Shown in pieces: positions 33,236-42,302 of a DNA stretch of 64,000 nucleotides. Made by a program: the position numbers and the translations under genes. Origin of the DNA: Sphingobium fluviale (GTDB taxonomy: Bacteria > Pseudomonadota > Alphaproteobacteria > Sphingomonadales > Sphingomonadaceae); assembly GCF_004122115.1 (NCBI RefSeq), contig NZ_SBKP01000005.1:1-64000 (forward strand), given 5' to 3'. Numbering within the stretch: position 1 is the stretch's first letter; each line of letters begins with the position of its first letter. The notes beneath the pieces are model-generated. The model saw only the letters and a list, made by a program, of their open reading frames with translations, had not been told where the DNA came from and did not search any database.

Positions 33236-35130
33236 TCTTCCTCCCAGATCGGCAGCCGCAGCGTGAAGTGCGCGCCGCCTGACTCCGTTTCCGCATAGAG
33301 CGCCTCTCCGCCGCATTGCCGCGCCGCCGCCGCGACAAACGCCAGCCCCAGCCCAGACCCGCGCACGCCCGACGCCGCGCGGCTATAGCCAAAGCGGGCA
33401 AACGGATCGGCCTTGCGGGCAGGCGGCAGGCCCGGCCCGTCATCGCTGACGGACGCCAGCGCAAACTCTCCCTCGCGCGCAACGGCGCAGCGGATCACCC
33501 CGCCCTTGGGCGAGGCCTGCACCGCGTTGACGAGCAGGTTGGTGAAGGCGCGGACCAGCGCGTCGTCTTCGCCCAATATCCAGCACTCTGCGCCTTGCGC
33601 GGCGCTGCGGTCTATCTGGATGCCCTCTGCGGTGGCTTGCGGCCAGACCATGTCGATCGCCTGCGCCATCGCATCGCTCAGATCCACCGGGGCGCGCTCG
33701 GCTGGCTGGCTTTCGAGGCGGGCGAGCTGGACGAAATTGTCCGCCAGCATCAATGTGGTTTCGGCATAGCGGCGGATGCGGGTGCGGGAGATGCGGTGCT
33801 GCTCCGGCGTCTCGCGCTCGTTCTCGCTATCGAGCAGGGCGATGATCGCGGCTTGCGGCCCGCGCATGTCGTGGCTGAGGAATTGCAGCATCTCCTGCCG
33901 CTCTGCCGCGCTTTTGCGCATCAGGGCGATGATCTGGTCGAGGCGGTCTGTGCCGCGCGCGATCCTGTCTCCGCCATGCCCCTCCAGCAGCGCGGGCGAG
34001 AGGGCGGATTGCGCCAGCAGCGTGTCGATCTGCGTATCGATGAAATGGGCCACCGCGCTCAGGCGCCGCCAGCTCCAGAGCGGATAGACAATCGCCAGCC
34101 CGATCAGCGCGCCTACCGGCGAGGCCCAGCAGCCGGTCCATGCCAGCGCGGCAACCGTGCCCGCGATCAGCGCGCCTGCCATCGCCAGCGTCAATATCAG
34201 CGCCTGCGTGGGTGACAGCCGCCAGAAGGCGATCATCAACAGCCAGAGGGGGATGAGCGACCAGCTTGCCACCCAATCCCGCCCCATCGGCATGATGAAG
34301 CGATTGGCAAGCAGGCTGTTCAGCAAATTGGCTTGCACCTCCGCGCCCGGCATCAGCTCCGCACTGCCCGGCACGGGGTAATGATCGCGAAGGCCCGTGG
34401 CGCTCGCGCCGACGATCACCGTCTTGCCGCGCAGCAGGCCGGGCGGTGTTTCCCCGGAGAGCAGGTGCGCGAAGCTGATCGTGCGGAAGCTGCCGGTGGG
34501 GTGGAAGGGCACATAGACCGAGGGATGGTCCGCGCTGGCATGGGCATAAGCGGGGGAGGGCGCGCCGCGCATCGCGCGATAGCCCAGCTCTGTGAGGTGG
34601 GGGAGCCAGTGCGCGCCGTCCCGCGCCTTCAGCTCCACGCGCCGGGCGCGGCCATCGCTGTCCAGCTCCAGATTGACGATGCCGAGGCCTGCCGCCGCCG
34701 CCGTGAGTGCGGGCTGGGGCCGCTGGACCGCATATGGCGCGCCATCTGGGCCGGGAATGTCGAACAGCACCGGCAGATAGACCGGCGGGCCATCGCGCAT
34801 GGCCTGCGCCAGTGCCGCGTCCTGCGGCGACGGCTCTATGAACAGCACGTCATAGAGGATCGCCCGCGCACCCGCTTCCCTGAGCCGCGCCAGCATCGCA
34901 GCATGTATATCGCGCGGCCAGGGCCAGCGGCCGATACGCTCCAGCGATTCATTGTCGATCACGACGATGACGATGCCATCATCGGGCGGCGCGGCGTGGA
35001 GCGGCGCGGCGGCGTCGTACATCAGCCGCTCGGCCCGCTCGAACAGGCCTGCGCGCTCGCCCCAACATATAGCGAGGCTGGCGACCAGCCCGATCAGTAG
35101 CCATTCCAGCCAGAGGCGGCGGAATTTCAC
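33232..35130 (-). CDS. CHASE2-domain sensor histidine kinase
   Basis: The 632-aa kinase has an N-terminal helix (about 8-24) and a periplasmic CHASE2 domain (about 35-275) with VVIDNESLERIGRWPWPR. Three transmembrane helices follow (about 288-355), then HisKA with phospho-acceptor His420 (FLSHDMRGP) and an HATPase domain (LLVNAVQASPKGG, DDGPGLPPA and GSGLGLAFV). It starts 4 nt inside the LysM/FecR gene and belongs to a three-gene unit with an OmpR-type regulator. The signal is unknown; the secreted LysM/FecR partner suggests envelope sensing. Confidence 0.93.
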   Translation of the reverse strand: MKFRRLWLEWLLIGLVASLAICWGERAGLFERAERLMYDAAAPLHAAPPDDGIVIVVIDNESLERIGRWPWPRDIHAAMLARLREAGARAILYDVLFIEPSPQDAALAQAMRDGPPVYLPVLFDIPGPDGAPYAVQRPQPALTAAAAGLGIVNLELDSDGRARRVELKARDGAHWLPHLTELGYRAMRGAPSPAYAHASADHPSVYVPFHPTGSFRTISFAHLLSGETPPGLLRGKTVIVGASATGLRDHYPVPGSAELMPGAEVQANLLNSLLANRFIMPMGRDWVASWSLIPLWLLMIAFWRLSPTQALILTLAMAGALIAGTVAALAWTGCWASPVGALIGLAIVYPLWSWRRLSAVAHFIDTQIDTLLAQSALSPALLEGHGGDRIARGTDRLDQIIALMRKSAAERQEMLQFLSHDMRGPQAAIIALLDSENERETPEQHRISRTRIRRYAETTLMLADNFVQLARLESQPAERAPVDLSDAMAQAIDMVWPQATAEGIQIDRSAAQGAECWILGEDDALVRAFTNLLVNAVQASPKGGVIRCAVAREGEFALASVSDDGPGLPPARKADPFARFGYSRAASGVRGSGLGLAFVAAAARQCGGEALYAETESGGAHFTLRLPIWEED

Positions 35131-36470
35131 GGCTTGCCGGTCGTATCCGGGGAAACGATCAACCGCTGCGGCGGCAGCCAGTTGGTCACAGATTCACCGC
35201 CCTCATACTGGCTGACGCCTACGCGCCAGACATAGGTGCCGGGGGGAAGATCGGACAGGGTGAGCGAGTCCGCCTCCAGCCCCGGCTCATCGACCAGCGC
35301 CGGAGCATCTGCGCGTTCGGGCCGCAGGATGAAATGATAGAGCCGCTTGCCAGAGCCACTGCCCGACCAGGCGAAGCGCCAGCCATCCGCGCCCGCTTCC
35401 GCCGAAGCGGTGAGGCCAGCCAGCACCCGGCGCATCGCGTAGCTTTGCGGCATGCCCTCCAGCCCGCTCGGCGCGATGGCGGTGGCGCGCACAAACCAGC
35501 GGCCGTTGGGAACGTCCGCAAAGCGCAGTTCCGGCGTGGGGGAGGTTGCCTCCCGCTCCAGCTCGACAAACCCGGCATCGCGGGCGATCTGTATATGATA
35601 GCCGCGCGCGCCGCTAATGGGCGCGAGGCGCAACGTGACCAGCGGATCGGTCTGTACCTTGCCCGGCTCGGTCAGCTCTGGCGGGGGCAGCAGCGCCTCT
35701 TTCTCGACCGTGCCGTCCGCCGAGGCGCTCGCGCCGAAGCCCTGCTCGATCGGAATGTCTGCCGCTGCCTTGCCCGCCGCGAGGCCGACCGCGCCTTCCG
35801 TCACCTCGGTGAGCGAGGGTGCGCCTTCGCCTTCATAGCCGACGCGGAAATTTGTGCCGCGCACCGCGGCGGTGGCGATGGGGGTGCGGATGCGATAGCG
35901 GTCCGCCGCGCCTTTCAGCGGCGCAACGCTCGTCTCGATCCGGCCTTGCTCGACCAGAAAATCAAAGTCGACCGAGCCGGTGAGGAGGATGCGGCGCATC
36001 GCGCGCACCCTGATGCGGGTGTTAGACGGCAAGGATATGCGCGATCCGTTGGAAAGCTCCAGCGTGGCGAAGCTCGATGCGCCAGTCTCCAGCAGTGCGC
36101 CGGGGAGAACAGGCAAATCCTTCGCCAGCGGCGCGCGTGGCCCGGTGGCGGGCGTCAGGTTGCCCGCGCCCTTGAACGCGATGATGCGCGCGGCCAGCGG
36201 CTCGCTCTTGAGCAGGCGGGTGGGGATGAGCAGCCGCTTGCCCGGTGGGATATGGTGCGGGTTGCCGATACGGTTGTGGCTCTGGACAATGCGCCAGTCG
36301 TTCCGCCGCTCCATATAGCGCCCGGCGAGGGTGTAGAGATTGTCTCCCTTGCGAAAGACATAAGATATGGTGTCTTCAGCAGGAGACTGCGCCTGCGCCG
36401 GGGCGCTGGCTGCCAGCAACAGCGGAGCGAAGGCGAGCAGGCGGCGCCTTGCTATCCTCAGTCCGCCCAT
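35127..36470 (-). CDS. Exported LysM- and FecR-domain protein
   Basis: The start ATG at 36470 is preceded by GAGGAGG, giving 447 aa. Domains in order are a signal peptide (RLLAFAPLLLAASAPAQAQ) and a LysM domain at about 32-78 (YVFRKGDNLYTLAGRYM...NHIPPGKRLLIP-like). A FecR domain follows at about 115-215 (LPVLPGALLETGASSFATLEL and TPIATAAVRGTNFRVGY), then fibronectin-like repeats to the end (ELRFADVPNGRWFVRATA). LysM would attach it to peptidoglycan. It lies between the response regulator (1-nt gap) and the kinase (4-nt overlap), so it is probably part of the sensing apparatus. Confidence 0.88.
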   Translation of the reverse strand: MGGLRIARRRLLAFAPLLLAASAPAQAQSPAEDTISYVFRKGDNLYTLAGRYMERRNDWRIVQSHNRIGNPHHIPPGKRLLIPTRLLKSEPLAARIIAFKGAGNLTPATGPRAPLAKDLPVLPGALLETGASSFATLELSNGSRISLPSNTRIRVRAMRRILLTGSVDFDFLVEQGRIETSVAPLKGAADRYRIRTPIATAAVRGTNFRVGYEGEGAPSLTEVTEGAVGLAAGKAAADIPIEQGFGASASADGTVEKEALLPPPELTEPGKVQTDPLVTLRLAPISGARGYHIQIARDAGFVELEREATSPTPELRFADVPNGRWFVRATAIAPSGLEGMPQSYAMRRVLAGLTASAEAGADGWRFAWSGSGSGKRLYHFILRPERADAPALVDEPGLEADSLTLSDLPPGTYVWRVGVSQYEGGESVTNWLPPQRLIVSPDTTGKP

Positions 36471-36471
36471 G

Positions 36472-37170
36472 TCACTCCTCCTCGTCAAACACCTCCAGCC
36501 GATAGCCATGGCCGAAGATGGTTTGCAGCCTATAGCCATTTTCCGGCCCCAAGCGAAGCTTTGATCGGATACGCGAGATGTGCATGTCGAGCGTGCGGGT
36601 CGGCAGGTCTGGCACGCTGTTCCACAGGGTTTCGAGGATGTAGGCGCGCGAAAAAGCGCGGTTGGGATTGAGGAAAAACATCCGCGCCAGCGCGAATTCC
36701 CGCGCGGTGAGGACGATCTCCTCGCCATCGAGCAGCACGTTGTTGGTCATGCGATCAAAGCTGTAGCGGCCAAATTCCTCCACCCGGCTCTGTTTCTCCG
36801 GCTGATGGGTGGTGCGGCGCATCACCGCTTCGACCCGCGCGAGGATCACATTCTTCGATTCCGGCTTGATGATATAATCGTCTGCCCCGGCGTTGAGCGC
36901 CTCTGCCACATCCGCCTTGTCTGACCGGCTGGTGAGCATGATGATGGGCGGGCAGGGAGAGAGCGCCTCGCGCGCCCAGCGGAGGATTTCGAGGCCGCTT
37001 GCCGTGGGCATCATCCAGTCGATGATCACAAGGTCGAACGTGTCGCGCGCCATCGCGTTCATCAGATCGCGCCCGTCGCGAAAGACGCTGCATTTATGCC
37101 CGCCATCGCTCAGCAACGAAACCATGAATTCCCGGATCGTTTCTTCGTCGTCGGCTATGGCGACCCGCAT
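36472..37170 (-). CDS. OmpR/PhoB-type response regulator
   Basis: Counting from the ATG at 37170 the product has 232 aa; a TTG four codons earlier is less likely because GGAGAGG fits the ATG. The receiver domain carries the phospho-acceptor Asp51 (DLVIIDWMMP), with IMLTSRSDKAD (Thr/Ser switch) and IIKPESKNVI (Lys). The C-terminal winged helix ends RTLDMHISRIRSKLRLGPENGYRLQTIFGHGYRL (split by memory). It is the first gene of the unit with the LysM/FecR protein and the CHASE2 kinase, and its natural partner is that kinase. Confidence 0.94.
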   Translation of the reverse strand: MRVAIADDEETIREFMVSLLSDGGHKCSVFRDGRDLMNAMARDTFDLVIIDWMMPTASGLEILRWAREALSPCPPIIMLTSRSDKADVAEALNAGADDYIIKPESKNVILARVEAVMRRTTHQPEKQSRVEEFGRYSFDRMTNNVLLDGEEIVLTAREFALARMFFLNPNRAFSRAYILETLWNSVPDLPTRTLDMHISRIRSKLRLGPENGYRLQTIFGHGYRLEVFDEEE

Positions 37171-37295
37171 CAACCTCTCCAATAATGGCAGAATTTCAGC
37201 GTGGGTTTATGGGTGTCTCGCGCTCCTGTCATTGGCTGTTTGGGCCAATTTACACTTGTTTACTCAAGTAATATTTTCCAGCCATTGCCGGCTTG

Positions 37296-37823
37296 TCACA
37301 GCATGCGCTGCAACACTTTGTCTTTAAGGCGGAAGTGATGATAAAACGCCGCGCCAACATGCAGCACCAGGAGCGGCAGAAACAATGTGCCCATGATCTC
37401 GTGTCCTTCATGCGCGGCTTCTGCCAGCGGGCTGTCCTTGCCCACCGCGAACTTGGGAATATCGAACAGGCCGAACCAGTTGAGCGGATATGGCCCTGCG
37501 GACGACATGATCCAGCCGGACAGCGGCACGCCGATCATCATGACGTAGAAGAGGATATGCAGCCCCTTGGCGATGGCTGCCTGCCAGCCGGGCGTGCTGG
37601 TGGGGAGCGGCGGGGGCGTGTGCTTCAGCCGCCAGCCGAGGCGGATGAGAGAGAGGAACAACACCGTGATACCGATCGCCTTGTGCGCCCCTGCCATTGC
37701 CGGTTGCGCCTTCCACGCATCGTGGTTCAGCCCCAGAAACAGAGCGACGATGATGCCGATGCCGATAATCCAGTGCAGCATCCGCGCGACACCGTTATAT
37801 TTCACCAACGCCTGATCGTTCAT
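37296..37823 (-). CDS. Cytochrome b561 family protein
   Basis: The ATG at 37823 (MNDQALVKYNGVARMLHW) gives 175 aa. Four transmembrane helices are visible (about 16-32, 48-66, 88-107, 143-160). Histidines for two b hemes lie in RMLHWIIG, AGAHKAIG and FLPLLVLHVGAAFYHH. Such proteins move electrons from quinol to acceptors such as superoxide. It is followed 45 nt upstream on the minus strand by an unrelated small gene. Confidence 0.9.
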   Translation of the reverse strand: MNDQALVKYNGVARMLHWIIGIGIIVALFLGLNHDAWKAQPAMAGAHKAIGITVLFLSLIRLGWRLKHTPPPLPTSTPGWQAAIAKGLHILFYVMMIGVPLSGWIMSSAGPYPLNWFGLFDIPKFAVGKDSPLAEAAHEGHEIMGTLFLPLLVLHVGAAFYHHFRLKDKVLQRML

Positions 37824-37867
37824 GTTCAAGCTCCCCAGTTTACTAAAGCGGCCCCGCGCCGCGCGTC

Positions 37868-38170
37868 TTACTTCCTGCGTGTTCCCGTCATCGCCATCGC
37901 GCCGAAAGCGCCTGCCTGGATCGTGCCGGTCAGCGTATCGCCCTCGACAATGGCTTCGCACTCCAGTGTCATCGGCATCGGGATGACCATGTCCATCGTC
38001 CATGTCAGCATATTGCCATCGACCTTGCCGCCCTTCACATCGAGCGAGCCCAGTGGCCCGGCATTGGTGCCGTGGAATGTTCCGCCGTTGCTGATGACGG
38101 TGAAGACGCTGGACTGGTCGCCCATCGGTGTCTTGGTGATGCAGTCATAGGCGCCATCAACGGATGCCAT
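37868..38170 (-). CDS. Small conserved protein of unknown function
   Basis: The 100-aa product has no signal or membrane segment and reads as a run of short beta strands (SVFTVISNGGTFHGTNAGPLGSL, MTLECEAIVEGDTLTGTIQ, AMAMTGTRRK). The pattern resembles small lipocalin-like or copper-resistance-like sheets, but I would not assign a function. It lies 2 nt from the end of the M16 peptidase gene and is probably cotranscribed with it and the cytochrome gene. Confidence 0.75.
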   Translation of the reverse strand: MASVDGAYDCITKTPMGDQSSVFTVISNGGTFHGTNAGPLGSLDVKGGKVDGNMLTWTMDMVIPMPMTLECEAIVEGDTLTGTIQAGAFGAMAMTGTRRK

Positions 38171-38172
38171 GC

Positions 38173-41103
38173 TTATTTCCTTCCTTCGTTCGCGGCGGGT
38201 TTGGCCGCGCCGCCTGAGTCGGGCGCGTCCGCCTGCGGCACAATCTCCACCGGAAGGCCAAGCTTTGCAAGCTGCGGCATCACGACGGCTTTATCTCCCA
38301 CCACGACCCAGATGATTTTCGCCGGGTCCAGCGCAGCGCGGGCGGCGGCATCGAGCGCGGGCGCGCTCTGATCCTTGTAACGCGCGGCGAGGCTTTCGAC
38401 ATAATCGAACGGGCGGCCCAGCAGCGCATCCCGCTGCATCTGCGCCAGCACTGCGCCCGATGTCTCATAGCCGCCGGGCAGCTCGCGGATCGCGCCGTTG
38501 ACCGTCCGCTCCAGCTCTGGCGCGGTGATGCCCTTGGCGGAGAGAAAATCGGTGACGATGGAGCGGATGGCGGCAATGCTGTCGCCGGTCCTGTCTGCCT
38601 GCACCGGCGCGACGATGACATAGGCGTTGGTCTGCGCGTTGCGCTCCAGCACCGAATAGGCACCATAGGACCAGCCCTTGTTCTCGCGCAAATCCATGTT
38701 GATGCGGGCTAGGAAGCTGCCGCCCAAAATGTCGTTCGCGGCGGTGAGATCGAGCAGGTCATCCTTGCCAGTGCCGGAAAGGACCATGCCGCCATAGATC
38801 ATAGACTGCGGCGATTGGGGGCGGTCGATCAGGATGATGCGCGGGCGGGCGGGCGGCGGCGCGGCGCTGAAATCCTTTTTGCCGGGCAGGTCGCGCGTCA
38901 TCGGCCACGCGCCGAAGCGGCTTTCGAGCTGGGCGGTGAGGTCCGCCAACGTGACATCGCCCACGGCAAAGATCTCCGCCGTGTCCGCCCGCAGCCATTT
39001 GCGGTGGAAGGAGGCGAGGTTCTGGCTGGTCAGCTTCGCCACAACGGCGGGGTCGCCCGCGCCGCTCGCGCCGATGCCATAGGGGTGATCCGGCCCGTAG
39101 ATCGCGGGGAAGAAGGTGCGCCGCGCCAGCCCGCGCGGATCGGTGCGCTCCTGCGCGATGGCATTGAGCATCCCGGCGCGCACCCGCTCCAGCTCTTTCG
39201 CATCGAAGCTGGGGTTCAGCACGATATCGGCCAGCAGATCGAGCGAGGGCGCGAGGTTAGGCGTCAGCGCATAAAGCGAGACGGTGGTGCGGTCCAATGA
39301 CGCGCCGACGCTGATGTTGGCGCCGAGGCGCTCCTGCTCTTCGGCGATCTGGATGCTGGTGCGGCGCGCCGTGCCTTCCTTCAGCATCGCGAGCGTGAGC
39401 GCCTGCGTGCCCTGCGCGTCTTTGGGGTCTGCCGCCTTGCCCGCATCAAACGAGAGCGCGAGGCGCAACGTAGGCAGCCCGGTGCGCCGCGCGAGGTGAA
39501 CCTTTACGCCGTTGGAGAGGGTGGCGGTTTCTACCGTCGGGAAATCGACATTGGCGAAGCTGCCCACGGTGGGGAACTTGCTGCGATCGACATCGGTAAC
39601 GGCGGTCGGGGCCGGTTGTTCCCCTTCAGCAACATAATGGGCCGGGGCGCTGACGATGCCGCTGCGGGTCTTGGATGCGGAATCGCTGCTGCCCGCGTCG
39701 TCATACTCATCCCGTGCGCCGGGCACGACAGAGAGCGCCAGCACCGGGCGGCTGAGCCATTTGCTCAGCGCCGCGCGCACCCGCTCCGGCGTGGTGGAGG
39801 CGATTTCGGCCAGCTCCTTTTTGTAGCGGCCGGGGTCGTTGGAATAGAGCAAGCCTTGTCCCAGCACCGCCGCCTTGCCGCCGCCGTCGCCCACCTGCTC
39901 CAGAGCACCGATGCGTGCCGAAACATCACTCATCGCCACGCGGCGCACCTCGTCTGCGGTCGGGCCTTTGGCGGCATAATCGGCGAGAATCTCATCGAGG
40001 CGCTTGGCCAGCACCGCAGGATCGACGCCCGGCTTCACGTCCGCCGTCACCTCGAAAAATCCGAGCTGCGCGAGTTGCTGCACCTGCGCCGTCACGGAAA
40101 CCGCGAGCTGCTCGCCCTTCACAAGGATATTGTCGAGCCGCGAGGACGCCAGCCCGCCCAGCACATGCGCGCCGATGGCGAGCGGGGTGGCGTCGGGATC
40201 GTTCAGCCCCGGCACCGTCCACCAGCGATAGAGCCGCGTGGTGGCGACGCGGTCCTTCAGCGTGATGTCCTTGCGGGCGGGCAGCGCGGGGATATCGACC
40301 TTGACCGGCGCCACCGCCGGCCCGCGCGGGATCGCGCCGAAATATTTGGTGACGAGGCGCTTGGCGGTCTTCACATCAATGTCGCCCGCCAGCACCAGCA
40401 CGGCGTTGTTCGGCCCATAATGGCCGGTGAACCACGCGCGCACATCATCGAGCGTCGCGCCATCGAGATCCTTCATCGAGCCGATCGTGCTGTGGCCATA
40501 GGGATGATCGGCGGGCAGCAGCCCGGCGAGCTGCGCATATTCGACCATGCCATAGGGCTGGTTATCTCCCTGCCGCTTTTCGTTCTGCACTACGCCGCGC
40601 TGGTTATCGAGCTTGGCCTGATCGACCCCGCCCAAGAGATAGCCCATCCGGTCGCTCTCCATGAACAGCGCGGTCTCCACCGCGCCGGTCGGCACGGTCT
40701 GGTAATAATTCGTGCGGTCAAACCATGTGGTGCCGTTCATATCCGTCGCGCCGATCTGTTGCATCGGCTCGAAATAGTCGCCCGGCGCATGCTCGGACCC
40801 GTTGAACATCAGATGCTCGAACAGATGGGCAAAGCCGGTCTTGCCCGCAGGCTCATGCTTGGAGCCGACATTGTACCACACCGCCACCGCGACCACCGGC
40901 GCCTTGCGATCGGTATGGACGATGACGCGCAGGCCGTTTTTTAGGGAGAACTGGGAATAGGGGATATCGACTTTGGAGACGAGCGTGGCGGGGTCCACCT
41001 GCGCGGACGCCGTGGCGGGCGCGAGCGCCAGTGGGACAAGGGCAAGCGGCGCGAGGGCGAGGAGCAGGGGGAGTGCGCGGCGGCGGAGAAGAGCAGAGGG
41101 CAT
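38173..41103 (-). CDS. M16-family zinc metallopeptidase (two-domain)
   Basis: The 976-aa exported protein has a signal peptide (LLLALAPLALVPLALAPATASA) and two M16 halves. The first carries the inverted zinc motif HLFEH (His93, Glu96, His97) with the downstream glutamate in the DNQRGVVQNEKRQ area. The second half lacks the motif and acts as the clamp partner. M16 enzymes of this size cut peptides in a closed chamber in the periplasm. The gene stands alone apart from two small genes following it on the same strand. Confidence 0.94.
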   Translation of the reverse strand: MPSALLRRRALPLLLALAPLALVPLALAPATASAQVDPATLVSKVDIPYSQFSLKNGLRVIVHTDRKAPVVAVAVWYNVGSKHEPAGKTGFAHLFEHLMFNGSEHAPGDYFEPMQQIGATDMNGTTWFDRTNYYQTVPTGAVETALFMESDRMGYLLGGVDQAKLDNQRGVVQNEKRQGDNQPYGMVEYAQLAGLLPADHPYGHSTIGSMKDLDGATLDDVRAWFTGHYGPNNAVLVLAGDIDVKTAKRLVTKYFGAIPRGPAVAPVKVDIPALPARKDITLKDRVATTRLYRWWTVPGLNDPDATPLAIGAHVLGGLASSRLDNILVKGEQLAVSVTAQVQQLAQLGFFEVTADVKPGVDPAVLAKRLDEILADYAAKGPTADEVRRVAMSDVSARIGALEQVGDGGGKAAVLGQGLLYSNDPGRYKKELAEIASTTPERVRAALSKWLSRPVLALSVVPGARDEYDDAGSSDSASKTRSGIVSAPAHYVAEGEQPAPTAVTDVDRSKFPTVGSFANVDFPTVETATLSNGVKVHLARRTGLPTLRLALSFDAGKAADPKDAQGTQALTLAMLKEGTARRTSIQIAEEQERLGANISVGASLDRTTVSLYALTPNLAPSLDLLADIVLNPSFDAKELERVRAGMLNAIAQERTDPRGLARRTFFPAIYGPDHPYGIGASGAGDPAVVAKLTSQNLASFHRKWLRADTAEIFAVGDVTLADLTAQLESRFGAWPMTRDLPGKKDFSAAPPPARPRIILIDRPQSPQSMIYGGMVLSGTGKDDLLDLTAANDILGGSFLARINMDLRENKGWSYGAYSVLERNAQTNAYVIVAPVQADRTGDSIAAIRSIVTDFLSAKGITAPELERTVNGAIRELPGGYETSGAVLAQMQRDALLGRPFDYVESLAARYKDQSAPALDAAARAALDPAKIIWVVVGDKAVVMPQLAKLGLPVEIVPQADAPDSGGAAKPAANEGRK

Positions 41104-41225
41104 GAGCAGCTTTCAGGTGCGGTGATGGTGATGAGGCGCGAGCATAGCCGCCCGCGCCAGCGCTGCAACGCAAATTGGCGGGATGAGATGAAGCGGGGAT
41201 GAATGGGGGGTGGGGCTGATTATGA

Positions 41226-41789
41226 TTATGAACCCGTCATTTCTGTCAGATAATCACCAATGTGCTCACAGGTTGATTTAACAAAATCACTTTCAAGTCT
41301 AGATGCTTTGTGTGCTGGTTGTGTCAAACGCCAAACCCTATTGGGTTCACTACGAACAATCCTGTAAAGAGCGATCTTCTCGTCCACTGGGTCAGCAGCG
41401 CATGCTTGGTTTTCATCAAAGGCTTTGTACTCAGCCCAACCCCATGCGACAGGAAGCTTTTCTCCTTCAAGTGTGATCAGCGTGCCTCCCGAAACCATAC
41501 GGGCGACTGGCACGATGCCCTCTACTTGTTCAAGCTTGCATATGCGGCCTTGCTTTCCGACTGTGCCGAAAACGAACCGAACCTGAAGAGCAGCGCAAGC
41601 TTTTGGCCACTCACTTCTGGCCCATGCGGACCAATTTGCCTTGCTTCTGGATGCCTCTGCTGGAAAGGGAGGCATTGAGCCGCCGAACTGCTGATAATGC
41701 AACTCATCTACGGTAGGGGCAATCCTTCTATCCTGACATCCGGACATCCCCAAGATAAGTGCCAAGGGCACCAACCATTTTGATGACAT
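41226..41789 (-). CDS. Putative lipoprotein of unknown function, low GC
   Basis: Start ATG 41789 (an ATG 12 nt upstream is possible). The 187-aa product has a type II signal with lipobox LGMSGC and a mature domain with several cysteines (KACAAL, GRICKL, NQACAAD, STCEH). No family is recognised. Base composition is clearly lower in GC than all flanking genes, a sign of recent transfer. It lies between the M16 gene and rnhA without shared promoters. Confidence 0.7.
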   Translation of the reverse strand: MSSKWLVPLALILGMSGCQDRRIAPTVDELHYQQFGGSMPPFPAEASRSKANWSAWARSEWPKACAALQVRFVFGTVGKQGRICKLEQVEGIVPVARMVSGGTLITLEGEKLPVAWGWAEYKAFDENQACAADPVDEKIALYRIVRSEPNRVWRLTQPAHKASRLESDFVKSTCEHIGDYLTEMTGS

Positions 41790-41855
41790 TGTCCCCTCCA
41801 AGCCGAAGCCAATCTAAACATACTTGAGGTATGGCTATACCCCGTATTCTTATAA

Positions 41856-42302
41856 TTACCCCCGCATCTTCTCCGCTGCGGCGCAGGCGAGTACGTCGGC
41901 GCGTTCGTTTTCCGGGTGGCCGTTGTGGCCTTTTACCCAGCGCCAGTCCACTTGATGCGGGGCGGCGGCGGTGAGGAGGGCTTGCCAGAGGTCGGCGTTT
42001 TTCACCGGCTTTTTGTCGGCGGTTTTCCAGCCGTTGCGCTGCCAGCCGTGGACCCATTTGGTGATGCCGTCGCGCACATAGACGCTGTCGGTCGTCAGCA
42101 CGACCTTGCACGGGCGCTTGAGCGCCGAGAGTGCCTGCACGGCGGCCATCATCTCCATGCGGTTGTTGGTGGTATCGGCCTCGCCGCCGGACAGCTCCTT
42201 TTCGTGCGGGCCGGAGCGGATCACCGCGCCCCAGCCGCCGGGGCCGGGGTTGCCCTTGCACGCGCCGTCTGTGAAAATCTCGACTTTCGTAAGGCCGGTC
42301 AT
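41856..42302 (-). CDS. rnhA: Ribonuclease HI
   Basis: The 148-aa enzyme cuts RNA in RNA-DNA hybrids. The four catalytic acids are visible: Asp in [15 protein letters not shown], Glu in NNRMEMMAA, Asp in [11 protein letters not shown] and Asp in [24 protein letters not shown] and [11 protein letters not shown] are the basic handle and histidine loop. The start overlaps the end of thrB by 4 nt, so rnhA is translated with it. Confidence 0.96.
   Translation of the reverse strand: MTGLTKVEIFTDGACKGNPGPGGWGAVIRSGPHEKELSGGEADTTNNRMEMMAAVQALSALKRPCKVVLTTDSVYVRDGITKWVHGWQRNGWKTADKKPVKNADLWQALLTAAAPHQVDWRWVKGHNGHPENERADVLACAAAEKMRG

Noticed and set aside
39496-40944. 482-codon plus-strand frame opposite the M16 peptidase
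   Set aside because: It is an antisense shadow of a GC-rich gene with clear M16 motifs on the minus strand.
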